A DNA stretch of 64,000 nucleotides from Fimousia sp036311565 (GCA_036311565.1 JAXJPR010000009.1:20650-84649), one strand, 5' to 3'. Counted from the stretch's first letter, positions 1 through 9,749 are shown. Made by a program: numbers and translations. The notes: a model not told the origin generated them from the sequence alone.

Positions 1-521
1 GATTTGTAGAAGCAACAAAAACAATTAATGACGTTTTAGAATTAGATGAACAAATCCAGTCAGTTGCATATAAATTAAAAGAGACTTTCTCTGCTTTCTT
101 TATCGGAAGAGGTCTGGATTATGCAGTTGCCTGTGAAGGCTCTTTAAAATTAAAAGAAATTTCTTATATTAATTCTGAAGCATATAACGCTGGTGAATTA
201 AAACATGGAACCATTTCTCTTGTTACAGAAGGGGTTCCTGTCATTGCTGTTGCAACACAGGATCATATCTTCTCTAAAACTGTTGCAAACGTAGAGGAAG
301 TAAAAGCCCGTGGAGCACACGTTATTCTCATTACTGATGAAGACGTATCTGGTTATGATGGTTTATACGATGATTTAATTCAGGTACCAAAGACCGATGA
401 TTTCTTTGCCGGTTTTGGTGTAACCGTTGCAATGCAGTTATTAGCTTATCATACAACCGTTTACAGAGGATATAATGTTGACCAGCCTCGTAACCTTGCA
501 AAATCAGTTACTGTAGAATAA
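1..521 (+). CDS. glmS: Glutamine-fructose-6-phosphate aminotransferase (isomerising), C-terminal part
   Basis: Partial gene: the window opens inside the frame, which reads from base 3 to a TAA at 519-521. The roughly 170 visible residues are the second half of the SIS isomerase domain of GlmS, which makes glucosamine-6-phosphate for cell wall synthesis. Family landmarks seen are the GSLKLKEISYINSEAY segment, AGELKHGT, and the invariant C-terminal tail DQPRNLAKSVTVE, whose lysine shapes the sugar-phosphate site. The N-terminal glutaminase domain lies outside the window. A strong terminator follows 14 bases after the stop, so the gene ends its transcript here. Confidence 0.96.
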   Translation, partial: FVEATKTINDVLELDEQIQSVAYKLKETFSAFFIGRGLDYAVACEGSLKLKEISYINSEAYNAGELKHGTISLVTEGVPVIAVATQDHIFSKTVANVEEVKARGAHVILITDEDVSGYDGLYDDLIQVPKTDDFFAGFGVTVAMQLLAYHTTVYRGYNVDQPRNLAKSVTVE

Positions 522-535
522 TCGAATACAAAAAC

Positions 536-567
536 AGCCTTCGTGCTTTTTCACGAAGGCTATTTTT
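536..567 (+). terminator. Rho-independent terminator of glmS
   Basis: A perfect 10-bp stem (AGCCTTCGTG with CACGAAGGCT, arms 536-545 and 552-561) is followed by a run of T at 563-567. It lies directly after the glmS stop and before the ribosome site of the next gene. Confidence 0.9.
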
Positions 568-585
568 ATACAGGGGGATTTTTTA

Positions 586-1245
586 ATGCTAAAATCAATT
601 ATTTTTGATATGGATGGAGTCATTGCTGACACAGAGCCAGGATATAAGATTGCAACCGATGAACTTTTAAAAGAATATGGAATTACTACTGCTGATGATT
701 ACCAGGACCAGTTTATCGGTGTTACGAGTAAATCTATGTGGACTACGATCATTAATGATTTTCATCTTCCACTTACCATCGATGAATGCGTGAGTTTTGT
801 AAATGCGAAACGGGCAGTAATGGAAAAACAAAACGGTCTTTCCCCACTTCCTCATGTCATTGATTTGATCAAACGTTTTTATGACGCCGGATTTACTTTA
901 GCAATTGCTTCTTCTTCTCCAATGTCAGAAATTAACCGTGTTGTAGATTTGTTTCACATACGTCCGTATTTTTCTGCCTTTATAACCGGAACAGAATGCG
1001 AAGAATCCAAACCTCATCCAGAAGTATTTTTACGCGCTGCAAAAGCTTTAGCGGTTCTTCCAGCAGAATGTCTGGTTATCGAAGATTCAAAAAATGGACT
1101 TATCGCTGCCAGCCGTGCCGGCATAAAATCCATCGGATTTGCCAACCCAATGTTCGGAAACCAAGATTTATCCATGGCAACCATCACAGTTTCTTCTTTT
1201 TGCGAAGTAACTGTTGATTTATGTCATAGTTTATTAGAAAATTAA
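586..1245 (+). CDS. HAD-superfamily phosphatase, beta-phosphoglucomutase-like
   Basis: 219 residues, the normal size for a subfamily IA HAD enzyme with a helical cap. Motif I is DMDGVIADTE with nucleophile Asp8 and acid/base Asp10, motif II is the SSS near residue 110, the motif III lysine is in SKPHPEVF, and motif IV is VIEDSKNG. These fit a cytosolic phosphatase or phosphomutase acting on a small sugar phosphate; the exact substrate cannot be read from sequence. It follows glmS but a terminator intervenes, and GGGGGA upstream serves as ribosome site. A hairpin follows the stop. Confidence 0.85.
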   Translation: MLKSIIFDMDGVIADTEPGYKIATDELLKEYGITTADDYQDQFIGVTSKSMWTTIINDFHLPLTIDECVSFVNAKRAVMEKQNGLSPLPHVIDLIKRFYDAGFTLAIASSSPMSEINRVVDLFHIRPYFSAFITGTECEESKPHPEVFLRAAKALAVLPAECLVIEDSKNGLIAASRAGIKSIGFANPMFGNQDLSMATITVSSFCEVTVDLCHSLLEN

Positions 1246-1260
1246 GCAAAAATTTAGAAG

Positions 1261-1289
1261 AGATTGTATTTAGTTGATAAATGCAATCT
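1261..1289. terminator. Probable bidirectional terminator between convergent genes
   Basis: Inverted repeat AGATTGTATT / AATGCAATCT (1261-1270 and 1280-1289) pairs fully if one G-U is allowed. T-rich sequence follows on the plus strand and an A-rich stretch precedes it, so it could serve both the HAD gene and the convergent kinase gene, whose stop codon it overlaps. Confidence 0.6.
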
Positions 1290-2187
1290 TTTCTTTTGAT
1301 ATAGAAAGCCTTATTTCATTTTCCAGTTTTTTCGCTTCCCCATCGGTATGTACATATTGATTATTTTTACTGCTCATCACTGCATGTTTACAGCGGTACT
1401 GGTAAACCCCTTTACATTTCGTATGTTTTCCCATAATTGCCATTGGAATAATAAATGGCATCTTCCATTTGGCAATTCCTTTCGCTACACAAACATCCAT
1501 ATAACCATCGCTCGCCTGTGCATCTGGGCAAAAACGAAATCCTCCTCCTTCAAAAGGAAGCACATGAAACGAAGCAAATAAAAATCCTCCCCCTTCCAGT
1601 TCCCGTTTTCCATCGATATCCAATGTTCCATCAAACACTTCTGACTTTATTAAATCTTTCAGTCCAATTAAAAGATAGATCAATTTTCCCATACGGATCC
1701 GATTCAGTGTCTTTTTCATCCGGGTGTGATCCACTTCATAACAAACTTTTGCATCATATCCCATACCGGTACTGACAAAAAAACGTACTTCTTTTCCAGA
1801 TGGGTAAGTTACCACCCCATAATCAATGTTTGTTTCCCCTGGATCATCCAGCATCTTTTCTATTTCTTTTTTATAATCTTTTGTGATGCCCATTCCTCTT
1901 GCAAAATCATTTCCAGATCCAATCGGAATATATCCTAATTTAATTCCTTCTGTCCGCTGAATTCCATTTAAAAATTCATTTATGGTGCCGTCTCCGCCTA
2001 AAATGACAATGGTTCTGCTTCTCGCTCCAGATGTCAGCTTTCTGGCAAAAAGGACTGCCTCTTTTTTCCTTCTTGTAACATAATATTGATACGGCACTTT
2101 TCTGCGGATCAGTTCTTTTTCAATTTTTTTCCACACGAACCATCCATAATTTGATTTTGCTTTTGGGTTAATTACAAAGTATAACAT
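1270..2187 (-). CDS. Diacylglycerol/lipid kinase family protein (DagK/YegS type)
   Basis: 305 residues, the usual length for the DagK_cat/LCB5 family. The N-terminal half carries the nucleotide-binding loop GGDGT at 64-68 followed by INEFLNG, and GSGNDFARG at about 90-98. The C-terminal half is the beta-rich domain of the family, with the segment FEGGGFRFCPDAQASDGYMDV. Such enzymes phosphorylate diacylglycerol or a related lipid at the membrane, recycling it into phospholipid synthesis. The start has AAGGAG a few bases upstream. It stands alone on the minus strand downstream of the purB terminator. Confidence 0.88.
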   Translation of the reverse strand: MLYFVINPKAKSNYGWFVWKKIEKELIRRKVPYQYYVTRRKKEAVLFARKLTSGARSRTIVILGGDGTINEFLNGIQRTEGIKLGYIPIGSGNDFARGMGITKDYKKEIEKMLDDPGETNIDYGVVTYPSGKEVRFFVSTGMGYDAKVCYEVDHTRMKKTLNRIRMGKLIYLLIGLKDLIKSEVFDGTLDIDGKRELEGGGFLFASFHVLPFEGGGFRFCPDAQASDGYMDVCVAKGIAKWKMPFIIPMAIMGKHTKCKGVYQYRCKHAVMSSKNNQYVHTDGEAKKLENEIRLSISKEKIAFIN

Positions 2188-2278
2188 TGCCTTCTCCTTC
2201 GTTTTTTCTTATCTCCATTGTATCATAAATATGGTCTGATGTATTTCTTAATAAGAAGAATCCAATATTTTCATATGT

Positions 2279-2322
2279 AAAAAGGCACATGCCAACCAAT
2301 TATCTCTGGCTGGGCATGCACC
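2279..2322 (-). terminator. Rho-independent terminator of the purine genes
   Basis: Read on the minus strand, GGTGCATGCC pairs with GGCATGTGCC through two G-U wobbles and the stem extends further inward with one bulge; five T follow. It sits 27 bases after the purB stop. Confidence 0.85.
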
Positions 2323-2348
2323 CTTTTTCATTGTTTCTTATTTCCTAA

Positions 2349-3779
2349 TTATACATTGATTTCTGCTTTCATTCCTAAGATATCTTTATTCGCATCTAAG
2401 ATAGGATTGATGACATCATTAATAAATTCTTCTGTCTGTTGTGGAGCACGTCCAACGAAATTCTTTGGTTCCATAATTGCTTCTAACTGTTCCATTGTCA
2501 TTCCGAACGCTGGATCTGCTGCAATTCTTTCTAAAAGATCATTTTCTTTTCCTTCTACTTTTACCATTCTGCCGGCTTCCATTGAATGCTGACGGATTCT
2601 TTCGTGAAGTTCCTGTCTGTCTCCACCAGCTTTTACTGCATCCATCATAATATTTTCTGTTGCCATAAATGGTAATTCTTTCATCAAACGTGATTCAATT
2701 ACTTTTGGATATACTACTAATCCATCTACAACGTTTAAGTATAAATCTAAAATTCCATCAATTGCCAAGAATCCTTCTGGTACAGAAAGACGTTTATTTG
2801 CAGAGTCATCTAATGTTCTTTCAAACCACTGTGTAGATGCTACAAATGCTGGATTCATCGCATCTGACATCACATAATTTGCTAAAGAGGCAATTCTTTC
2901 ACTTCTCATTGGATTGCGTTTGTATGCCATTGCAGAAGATCCGATCTGGCTCTTTTCAAATGGTTCTTCAATTTCTTTCAAGTGCTGAAGAAGACGAATA
3001 TCATTAGAAAATTTATGTGCAGACTGGGCAATTCCACTTAATACATTTAATACACGTGAATCTACTTTACGGGAATATGTCTGTCCAGATACTGGCTGGC
3101 AGGCACAAAAGCCCATCTTTTCAGCAATCATTCCATCGATTTTCTTAATCGTTTCATGGTCACCTTCAAATAATTCTAAGAAACTTGCCTGTGTACCAGT
3201 TGTTCCCTTTGAACCTAATAATTTCATATTATCAATCACATGATCCAAATCTTCTAAATCAAGAAGTAAATCCATTAACCATAATGTTGCACGTTTTCCA
3301 ACCGTTGTTGGCTGTGCAGGCTGAAAGTGAGTGAACGCAAGTGTTGGAAGATCTTTATGTTCCATTGCAAATTTAGATAATTCTGCAATTACGTTGATTA
3401 ATTTCTTTTTCACCAAACGAAGTGCTTCTGTCATAATGATAATATCTGTATTATCCCCAACATAACAAGACGTTGCTCCTAAGTGAATGATTCCTTTTGC
3501 ATTTGGACACTGCTGGCCATATGCATAAACATGAGACATAACGTCATGACGTACTTCTTTTTCACGAGCTTTTGCAACATCGTAATTAATATCATCCGCA
3601 TTTGCTTTTAATTCATCAATCTGTTCCTGTGTAATATTCAGTCCTAATTCGTGTTCTACTTCTGCTAATGCAATCCATAATTTTCTCCAGGTCTTAAATT
3701 TTTTATCTGGAGAGAAAATATACTGCATCTCCTTGCTTGCATAACGTTCGGATAATGGGCTCTGATATCTGTCTGTCAT
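2349..3779 (-). CDS. purB: Adenylosuccinate lyase
   Basis: 476 residues. PurB cleaves SAICAR to AICAR plus fumarate and adenylosuccinate to AMP plus fumarate, so it acts twice in purine synthesis. The fumarase-superfamily signature GSSAMAYKRNP is present around residue 285, with GATSCYVGDNTD and FTHFQPAQPTTVGKR supplying the other active-site segments. Start ATG has AAGGAG upstream. It is the last of three purine genes on the minus strand, 12 bases after purF, and is followed by a strong terminator. The length and the C-terminal region match the Clostridia/eukaryotic-like PurB branch. Confidence 0.97.
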   Translation of the reverse strand: MTDRYQSPLSERYASKEMQYIFSPDKKFKTWRKLWIALAEVEHELGLNITQEQIDELKANADDINYDVAKAREKEVRHDVMSHVYAYGQQCPNAKGIIHLGATSCYVGDNTDIIIMTEALRLVKKKLINVIAELSKFAMEHKDLPTLAFTHFQPAQPTTVGKRATLWLMDLLLDLEDLDHVIDNMKLLGSKGTTGTQASFLELFEGDHETIKKIDGMIAEKMGFCACQPVSGQTYSRKVDSRVLNVLSGIAQSAHKFSNDIRLLQHLKEIEEPFEKSQIGSSAMAYKRNPMRSERIASLANYVMSDAMNPAFVASTQWFERTLDDSANKRLSVPEGFLAIDGILDLYLNVVDGLVVYPKVIESRLMKELPFMATENIMMDAVKAGGDRQELHERIRQHSMEAGRMVKVEGKENDLLERIAADPAFGMTMEQLEAIMEPKNFVGRAPQQTEEFINDVINPILDANKDILGMKAEINV

Positions 3780-3791
3780 TTTCTCTTCTCC

Positions 3792-5225
3792 TTATTTTTC
3801 GTAATTTCCTCGAATATCTTCTGTTGGTGGGTCTAACGGGTACTTTCCAGTAAAGCATCCTTTACAAATGCTTAATCCATCTACCAGTTCTTCTAAACGG
3901 CTGATTTCTAAATAACCAAGGGAATCTGCACCGATAATTTCACAAATCTCATCTACCGTACGGTTATAAGCAATCAACTGTTCTCTTGCCGGTACATCTG
4001 TTCCAAAATAGCATGGCCATAAAAATGGTGGTGAACTGATGCGCACATGCACTTCTTTTGCTCCTGCTTCACGAAGCATTCTTACAATACGGTCACTGGT
4101 AGTTCCTCGTACAATGGAATCGTCAATCATAATAATCCGTTTTCCTTCTACTGCCTCACGAAGTACATTCAGTTTGACCTGTACACTTGACTCACGGCTG
4201 CTTTGTTTCGGCTTAATAAAAGTACGTCCTACATAGGTGTTCTTTACAAATGCTGTTCCGTAAGGAATTCCAGATTCCATTGCATAGCCAAGAGCTGCTA
4301 CATTTCCAGATTCTGGTACACCAACAACTAAATCTGCTTCTACTGGTGAATCTTGTGCTAAAAATCCACCTGCTCGAATTCTTGATTTATATACGCTGAT
4401 ATTATCAATATAACTGTCTGGTCTTGCAAAATAAATGTATTCAAAGATACAGCGTCCCCGTTCTTCTTCCAGAAGACACAGGCTCTTATCTGATACAATT
4501 CCATCTTTGGTAATGGTAACCAATTCTCCTGGTTCTACATCACGAACAAATTCAGCACCAATGGTATCCAATGCACAAGTTTCTGATGTTAAAATATATG
4601 CATTATCTCTTTTTCCAATACATAATGGCTTGAATCCAAAAGGATCTCTGATACCCATTAATTTTCTTGGAGACATTACAACCAAAGCATATGCACCTTT
4701 GATTTTCTTTGCTGCATTTTTTACTGCTTCCTCAACAGACTTTGTTTTCACACGCTGTCTTGCAATATGATAGGCAATTACTTCAGAATCTATGGTCGTC
4801 TGGAAAATTGCACCGTCATATTCCAGTTCTTTTCGCAGCTCCGGAACATTGATTAAGTTTCCATTATGTGCAAGTCCTAATGTTCCTTTTACATAATTTA
4901 ATACCAATGGCTGTGCATTTTCAATACAGCTTTCACCAGCCGTAGAGTAACGCACATGTCCAACCCCAATATCTCCTTTCAGATTGCTGAGATTTTCAGG
5001 GGTAAACACTTCATTGCACAATCCCATGCCTTTTTTGGATACTATATTTCCTTTTAATCCTTTGGTATCACTGACTGCAATCCCACAGCTTTCCTGTCCA
5101 CGATGCTGCAAGGCAAACAGCCCGTAATAAATCGAAGATGCCACATGATTGCCATCGAAATCATACATTCCAAAGACACCGCATTCTTCTTTTAGATGAT
5201 CAAAATTCTCTGCTGATGCTTTCAT
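3792..5225 (-). CDS. purF: Amidophosphoribosyltransferase
   Basis: 477 residues. PurF makes phosphoribosylamine from PRPP and glutamine, the committed step of purine synthesis. A 14-residue propeptide precedes the nucleophile Cys15 in EECGVFGMYD, as in the Bacillus-type enzyme that self-cleaves to expose the cysteine. The PRPP loop is IIMIDDSIVRGTT, and the cysteines spread through the C-terminal half (in PPFLWPCYFGTD and SICKGCFTGKYP) fit the 4Fe-4S cluster of the oxygen-sensitive Bacillus class. AGGAGG lies upstream of the ATG. The gene sits 65 bases after purC and 12 bases before purB. Confidence 0.97.
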   Translation of the reverse strand: MKASAENFDHLKEECGVFGMYDFDGNHVASSIYYGLFALQHRGQESCGIAVSDTKGLKGNIVSKKGMGLCNEVFTPENLSNLKGDIGVGHVRYSTAGESCIENAQPLVLNYVKGTLGLAHNGNLINVPELRKELEYDGAIFQTTIDSEVIAYHIARQRVKTKSVEEAVKNAAKKIKGAYALVVMSPRKLMGIRDPFGFKPLCIGKRDNAYILTSETCALDTIGAEFVRDVEPGELVTITKDGIVSDKSLCLLEEERGRCIFEYIYFARPDSYIDNISVYKSRIRAGGFLAQDSPVEADLVVGVPESGNVAALGYAMESGIPYGTAFVKNTYVGRTFIKPKQSSRESSVQVKLNVLREAVEGKRIIMIDDSIVRGTTSDRIVRMLREAGAKEVHVRISSPPFLWPCYFGTDVPAREQLIAYNRTVDEICEIIGADSLGYLEISRLEELVDGLSICKGCFTGKYPLDPPTEDIRGNYEK

Positions 5226-5290
5226 CTCGTATATCCTCCTGATCTAAATAGTTCTGTTATTGTTTATGTGTGTTTTTATAGTGAATTAGC

Positions 5291-5998
5291 CTAAGCTAAA
5301 CCTAAACGCTTATATACTTCGATGTAAGCTTCCCGAACATTGCCCATATCCCGGCGAAAACGGTCTTTATCTAATTTTTCATTTGTATCTACATCCCATA
5401 GGCGGCATGTATCCGGTGAAATTTCATCCGCCAGAATAATCTGGTCTTTGTAACGCCCAAACTCAATTTTAAAATCTATCAAACGAATCTTCTTTTCTTC
5501 AAAAATTTCAATTAATGCTTCATTAATTCGAAAAGCATATTCTGTAATTTTATCAATTTCTTCTCTTGTAGCAATTCCCAATGCAATAGCGAAATAATCA
5601 TTAATAAATGGATCTCCCAGTGCATCATCTTTATAACTAAACTCCAATGTCGGACAGAGCAATTCATATCCTTCCGTAATTCCTAACTTTTTCGAAAAGC
5701 TTCCTGCAGCAGTATTACGTATAATTACTTCCAGTGGAATAATTTCAACTTTCTTTACGACTGTCTGCCTGTCACTTAATTCCTGAACATAATGTGTGGG
5801 AATTCCCTTTTCTTCTAAACGTTTAAAGATGTAATTTGTCATACGATTATTAACAGCACCTTTTCCGATAATGCTCCCTTTTTTCTCACCATTAAATGCG
5901 GTTGCGTCATCTTTATAGTCTACGATTAGTAAGTCTGGGTCATCAGTTTTAAAAACTTTCTTTGCTTTACCTTCGTATAGCTGTTCTCTTTTTTCCAT
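5291..5998 (-). CDS. purC: SAICAR synthase
   Basis: PurC condenses CAIR with aspartate. Landmarks: YEGKAKKVF at the start, DDATAFNGEKKGSI, and the signature LIDFKIEFGRYKDQIILADEISPDTCRLWD. I place the start at the ATG at 5998 (235 residues) because AAAGG lies eight bases upstream; a GTG three codons earlier also keeps the frame. It heads the purC-purF-purB run. In the 213-bp leader up to the preceding terminator I found no purine riboswitch core and no clear PurR box, so the control is not visible here. Confidence 0.97.
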   Translation of the reverse strand: MEKREQLYEGKAKKVFKTDDPDLLIVDYKDDATAFNGEKKGSIIGKGAVNNRMTNYIFKRLEEKGIPTHYVQELSDRQTVVKKVEIIPLEVIIRNTAAGSFSKKLGITEGYELLCPTLEFSYKDDALGDPFINDYFAIALGIATREEIDKITEYAFRINEALIEIFEEKKIRLIDFKIEFGRYKDQIILADEISPDTCRLWDVDTNEKLDKDRFRRDMGNVREAYIEVYKRLGLA

Positions 5999-6211
5999 AA
6001 ATGACACCTTTCTACATAAAATCTATTCATAATCAAAAGTCATATTCTTTCTCATACGACTCTTTATACTATATCCTTTAAAATGTTATCATACTTTATA
6101 GACAAAAGCAAACCACATTTCCTACAAATAATTGACGCAGATTTTTATTTTTTTTATATTTTATCCAAAAATATTTACTTATTTTTCATATTTTCTTTTC
6201 ATAAATATAGT

Positions 6212-6238
6212 AAAAACCCGACAAAACGCCGGGTTTTT
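6212..6238 (-). terminator. Rho-independent terminator of the two-component system
   Basis: On the minus strand CCCGGC / GTCGGG forms a short GC-rich stem around TTTT, followed by TTTTT (plus-strand A run 6212-6216). It follows the sensor kinase gene. Confidence 0.82.
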
Positions 6239-6267
6239 CTGTAAAACTTAAAAATAACTTTATCTAT

Positions 6268-8388
6268 TTATGATCTTTTTAAAAATGAAATCTCTACAGT
6301 AAACTGATCTCCATCTATTTTGACTTTAAAGTCTCCTCCACAGAGTCTGGTAAAACTTTCTGCTATGGACAATCCAAGCCCACTTCCCTCAGTAGTCCTT
6401 GATTTGTCCCCTCTAAAAAACCGCTCCAGGATTTCTTCTTCTGTAAACTGCATTCGATAAGAAGCCGTATTTTTCATGGTCAATTTCCATTTTCCATCTT
6501 CTCCCCCAATTCTAATAAAAATTCTAGAGCCTTTTAACGAATATTTCAATGCATTTTCCAATACATTCTGCACCACCCGGTACATCCGATTGGCATCTCC
6601 TTCAAAATGCGCCTGTGAAGTCTCAAATTCTGTAACGATTTCAAATCCACTGTCCCTGATCTTATCTTCCATTTCGACCATGGTCTGTTCTACCAGTTTT
6701 CTCATATCCAGGATAGAAAAATCTACATCTGCATTTCCACTGGTGGTTTTTGCAAGGTCAAATAAGTCTACAACAATATTTTTTAGTCGTTCCGATTTTC
6801 TTTCTAAAATAGCAACATAATCCCTTGCTTCTGCTGATAATGACTTATCTTTGGAAAGTAGATCTACATAGCTGATGATAGAAGTCAATGGTGTTTTCAA
6901 ATCATGAGAAACATTTGTAATCAGATTAATCTTCATCCGCTCTCCTTTTAACTGTTCCTCAACACTCTTTTCCATTCCCTGCCCTATGCTTTCCAGATCT
7001 TTTGTCGCCTTATAATAAAGAGATTCTTTATCAATATCAGTCTGCGCCCTTAAATTACCATTGGAAATTTCATAAATCTGCTGCAGTACTTTTTCCAAAT
7101 CTAACAAATCCTGAATGTCTCTTTGATAGTCCTGGAACAGCTTTTTAAATAACAGTACCATTGCGCAGCCCAGTATGATTCCCATTGGAAAGAAGATAAT
7201 CAACGTCCATATGGTACAAATGACACCTGCAATTCCCACAACAATCAGGCTTCTTCGCTTTCTGATGAATTCTTTTTCTTTTTTCGTCAATGTACTGGAC
7301 TGTTTGTTCTTCCAGAAATCCCATTCTTCTTTTTGATGCACCAGTGCTTCTTTGGTAAAATGCAGAGCCTTATAACACACTGCACTCTTTAATAATTTAT
7401 GTTCTTTGATTCTGCGAACAATCGAAATAAAGCAATAGACACAAAGCAATTCTAAGATCAACGTTCCCACAATACACCATTCAACCAGATATGCTCCGCT
7501 ATCCTCCATACAAATTGCTCCAATGCCTGCTCCACAAAATACACACCCAGTAGCAATTGAGATGAAAGCAAACAGTAACATTTCTAACCAGATGCCATCC
7601 GTCCATGTCCCAAATCTGCTCCTTGCTTTTGGTGAAGCGGTTATGATTATCGTCAATAAAGAAACCAATATCACACCTACATAAATGCTCATATTTCTTG
7701 CATAATTTTTACATGCATTCATCCAACTGGTCCATGCATCTTCCGCCACTTGATATTGCTGCTTCGGAATCCTTATGGTCAGATCCATTGTTTTTACATT
7801 TTTTAAGTCTGCCGGATTTTCAGGATCATTATAATACAGGGTATCTGTTGTAATATAATCATCATTTTTCTCTCGATGTGCTGTCAGCTGCAGATAATAC
7901 TCATATGATGTTCGATATGTTTCTTTTTCCTTATCCCAATATTCTCCACTTTCCTTTTCTACATATGCATCCACATCAAAAATGCCTTTTCCAAGTGCTT
8001 TGTCTTTTTTTGTGATTTTATCTCCGTACTGAATTTTTTGTATCTTCGTTTTGTCTTTTCTTTTAATCGTTCCTTCGATATCCACATTTAAGTTGACAAC
8101 GTCCTCTTTGTCACTGACAGAACCAAATGTTCCATCCTTAAGATACTTTTTGATATTGGTATCCAGAATAGAAAAACAATAACTGTCATATGAACTGCTA
8201 TCCTCGAACTTTTCACCACGGAAATAATCAGAAAAATCAAATGCTGTTCCGATTACTTTCTCTCCTTTTCTTAGCTCTTCAATGATTGCACACGTACTCT
8301 GTATACCAAAATATGTGCTCACAAGGATTATGGTCACTGCAATCCACATCATGAGTTGTCGGCTAATATTTTTCCATTTTATATCCAA
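6268..8388 (-). CDS. Membrane sensor histidine kinase
   Basis: 706 residues. A first membrane helix lies at about 14-34, then an extracellular domain of roughly 190 residues, then three or more further helices between about 230 and 410, which is more than a standard two-helix sensor. The cytoplasmic part has the HisKA dimerisation helix with phosphoacceptor His495 in NVSHDLKTPLTS, an N-box NVLENALK near 610, and a G-box GSGLGLSIAE near 670. Its start overlaps the response regulator stop by 26 bases, so the two are co-translated. The ligand is unknown; no target gene sits beside it. Confidence 0.93.
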   Translation of the reverse strand: MDIKWKNISRQLMMWIAVTIILVSTYFGIQSTCAIIEELRKGEKVIGTAFDFSDYFRGEKFEDSSSYDSYCFSILDTNIKKYLKDGTFGSVSDKEDVVNLNVDIEGTIKRKDKTKIQKIQYGDKITKKDKALGKGIFDVDAYVEKESGEYWDKEKETYRTSYEYYLQLTAHREKNDDYITTDTLYYNDPENPADLKNVKTMDLTIRIPKQQYQVAEDAWTSWMNACKNYARNMSIYVGVILVSLLTIIITASPKARSRFGTWTDGIWLEMLLFAFISIATGCVFCGAGIGAICMEDSGAYLVEWCIVGTLILELLCVYCFISIVRRIKEHKLLKSAVCYKALHFTKEALVHQKEEWDFWKNKQSSTLTKKEKEFIRKRRSLIVVGIAGVICTIWTLIIFFPMGIILGCAMVLLFKKLFQDYQRDIQDLLDLEKVLQQIYEISNGNLRAQTDIDKESLYYKATKDLESIGQGMEKSVEEQLKGERMKINLITNVSHDLKTPLTSIISYVDLLSKDKSLSAEARDYVAILERKSERLKNIVVDLFDLAKTTSGNADVDFSILDMRKLVEQTMVEMEDKIRDSGFEIVTEFETSQAHFEGDANRMYRVVQNVLENALKYSLKGSRIFIRIGGEDGKWKLTMKNTASYRMQFTEEEILERFFRGDKSRTTEGSGLGLSIAESFTRLCGGDFKVKIDGDQFTVEISFLKRS

Positions 8389-9070
8389 TTCCCCACACCA
8401 CCTTTAAATATTTTGGAACTTTCGGATTAATTTCAATTTTTTCCCGGATTCGACGAATATGTACCATAACTGTATTTTCTGTTGCAAATGCCGGTTCTTT
8501 CCAAACTCTTTCATAAATTTCCTCTGCCGAAAACACTCTTCCCCGATTTTTCATCAGCAATTCTACAATGCGATATTCAGTAGCTGTAAGCTTTACCGGT
8601 TCTCCATCCACATAGATCTGTTTTTCATCCAGATTCAGCACTAGCCCTCCATTTTCAATAATATTCTTTTGTACGTCTTCCTCTTTTGTACAATTGCCCA
8701 GATACAAATATCTGCGCAAAGATGATTTTACTCTTGCCAATAGTTCTGCCGGCCGATATGGCTTGGAAATATAATCATCTGCTCCCATGGACAACCCTAA
8801 TACTTTATCACTTTCTTCTGTCTTTGCTGATAATAATAAAATCGGAATATTTTTATCTTCCCGTATTTTCATCATGGCAGATAAGCCATCCAGTTTTGGC
8901 ATCATAATATCTAAAAGAATCAGATGCACTTCTTGCTCCACCAGCTGTTCCAGAGCTTCCAACCCATTGTATGCTGTAAGCACCTGATAGCCTTCCATCT
9001 CTAACAGTTTCTTTATGGCTCTCACGATTTCTTTATCGTCATCTGCAACTAAAATGATTTCCTGGCTCAT
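8363..9070 (-). CDS. OmpR/PhoB-family response regulator
   Basis: 235 residues from the ATG at 9070, which has AAGGAGG at good spacing; an in-frame ATG nine codons upstream has no ribosome site and was not used. The receiver domain has the acidic pocket DDD at 10-12, phosphoacceptor Asp54 in LILLDIMMPKLDG, and the conserved lysine in YISKPYRPAE. The C-terminal half is a winged helix with the recognition region TENTVMVHIRRIREKI. It is the cognate partner of the kinase that overlaps its 3' end. Confidence 0.94.
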   Translation of the reverse strand: MSQEIILVADDDKEIVRAIKKLLEMEGYQVLTAYNGLEALEQLVEQEVHLILLDIMMPKLDGLSAMMKIREDKNIPILLLSAKTEESDKVLGLSMGADDYISKPYRPAELLARVKSSLRRYLYLGNCTKEEDVQKNIIENGGLVLNLDEKQIYVDGEPVKLTATEYRIVELLMKNRGRVFSAEEIYERVWKEPAFATENTVMVHIRRIREKIEINPKVPKYLKVVWGIGYKMEKY

Positions 9071-9151
9071 AATTCTTCTCCTCCTTGTTCCTGACATGAT
9101 AATAGCAAAGGAATCTTACTAGAAAGTAGATGAAATTCTAACATTTTTCTT

Positions 9152-9189
9152 AAAAAAGGCACTGCTCCACTTTCGTTTCACAGTGCCTT
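9152..9189 (-). terminator. Rho-independent terminator after cobU-like gene
   Basis: Perfect 9-bp stem AAGGCACTG / CAGTGCCTT (9156-9164 and 9181-9189) followed on the minus strand by six T. It lies six bases after the CobU stop. Confidence 0.9.
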
Positions 9190-9194
9190 ACTTT

Positions 9195-9749
9195 TTATTT
9201 GATCTGCAATGGAATCCCTGATACACTTAAATACACTTCATCACAAATACTTGCTAATATCTGGTTTACTTTTCCTGTAATGTCCGAAAAGATTCTTCCC
9301 ATACGATATGCAGATACCACAGACATTCCAACCTCATTGGTCACAATGACCAGATTTTTTTTGGTTTTTTTTATTCCATGAATCAATGACTGAACTTCTT
9401 TCATAATTTCTTCTTCAATATAAGCAATATCTGCTTTTGAAAGTTCATCATAATCTCTTTCTTCTTCCATTAGAAAGTTTGTAATTAATACTGTAATACA
9501 ATCCAACAAAATCGTTCCATAGGAAGTATCCCTTACTTCTGCTTCCAAATCCCGATACCCTTCAAAGGTACCCCAGTTTGGATTTCTACGAAGTTTATGA
9601 AGACGGATTCTCTCTTCCATATCATCATCTGTTGCAATACCGGTTGCCATATACAGTACATCATCGCCTCCTAATATGGTCGCTTTCTGTTCTGCTAACT
9701 GACTTTTTCCGCTCCTGCTTCCTCCTGTCACAAGAATCAATCTTCCCAT
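9195..9749 (-). CDS. cobU: Adenosylcobinamide kinase / adenosylcobinamide-phosphate guanylyltransferase
   Basis: 184 residues, the standard length of CobU/CobP. The P-loop GGSRSGKS is at 9-16, and the family segments ATDDDMEERIRLHKLRR, LDCITVLITNF, and NEVGMSVVSAYRMGR-FSDITGKVNQ follow. The enzyme phosphorylates cobinamide and then transfers GMP, late in cobamide assembly or corrinoid salvage. AAAGGAG precedes the ATG. It lies 22 bases downstream of a DUF1189 gene and not in a cobalamin gene cluster, which points to salvage; that is inference. Confidence 0.9.
   Translation of the reverse strand: MGRLILVTGGSRSGKSQLAEQKATILGGDDVLYMATGIATDDDMEERIRLHKLRRNPNWGTFEGYRDLEAEVRDTSYGTILLDCITVLITNFLMEEERDYDELSKADIAYIEEEIMKEVQSLIHGIKKTKKNLVIVTNEVGMSVVSAYRMGRIFSDITGKVNQILASICDEVYLSVSGIPLQIK

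Noticed and set aside
5999..6211. Purine riboswitch or PurR boxes upstream of purC
   Set aside because: No TTTCTACC core, no three-helix junction layout, and no paired CGAA boxes were found.
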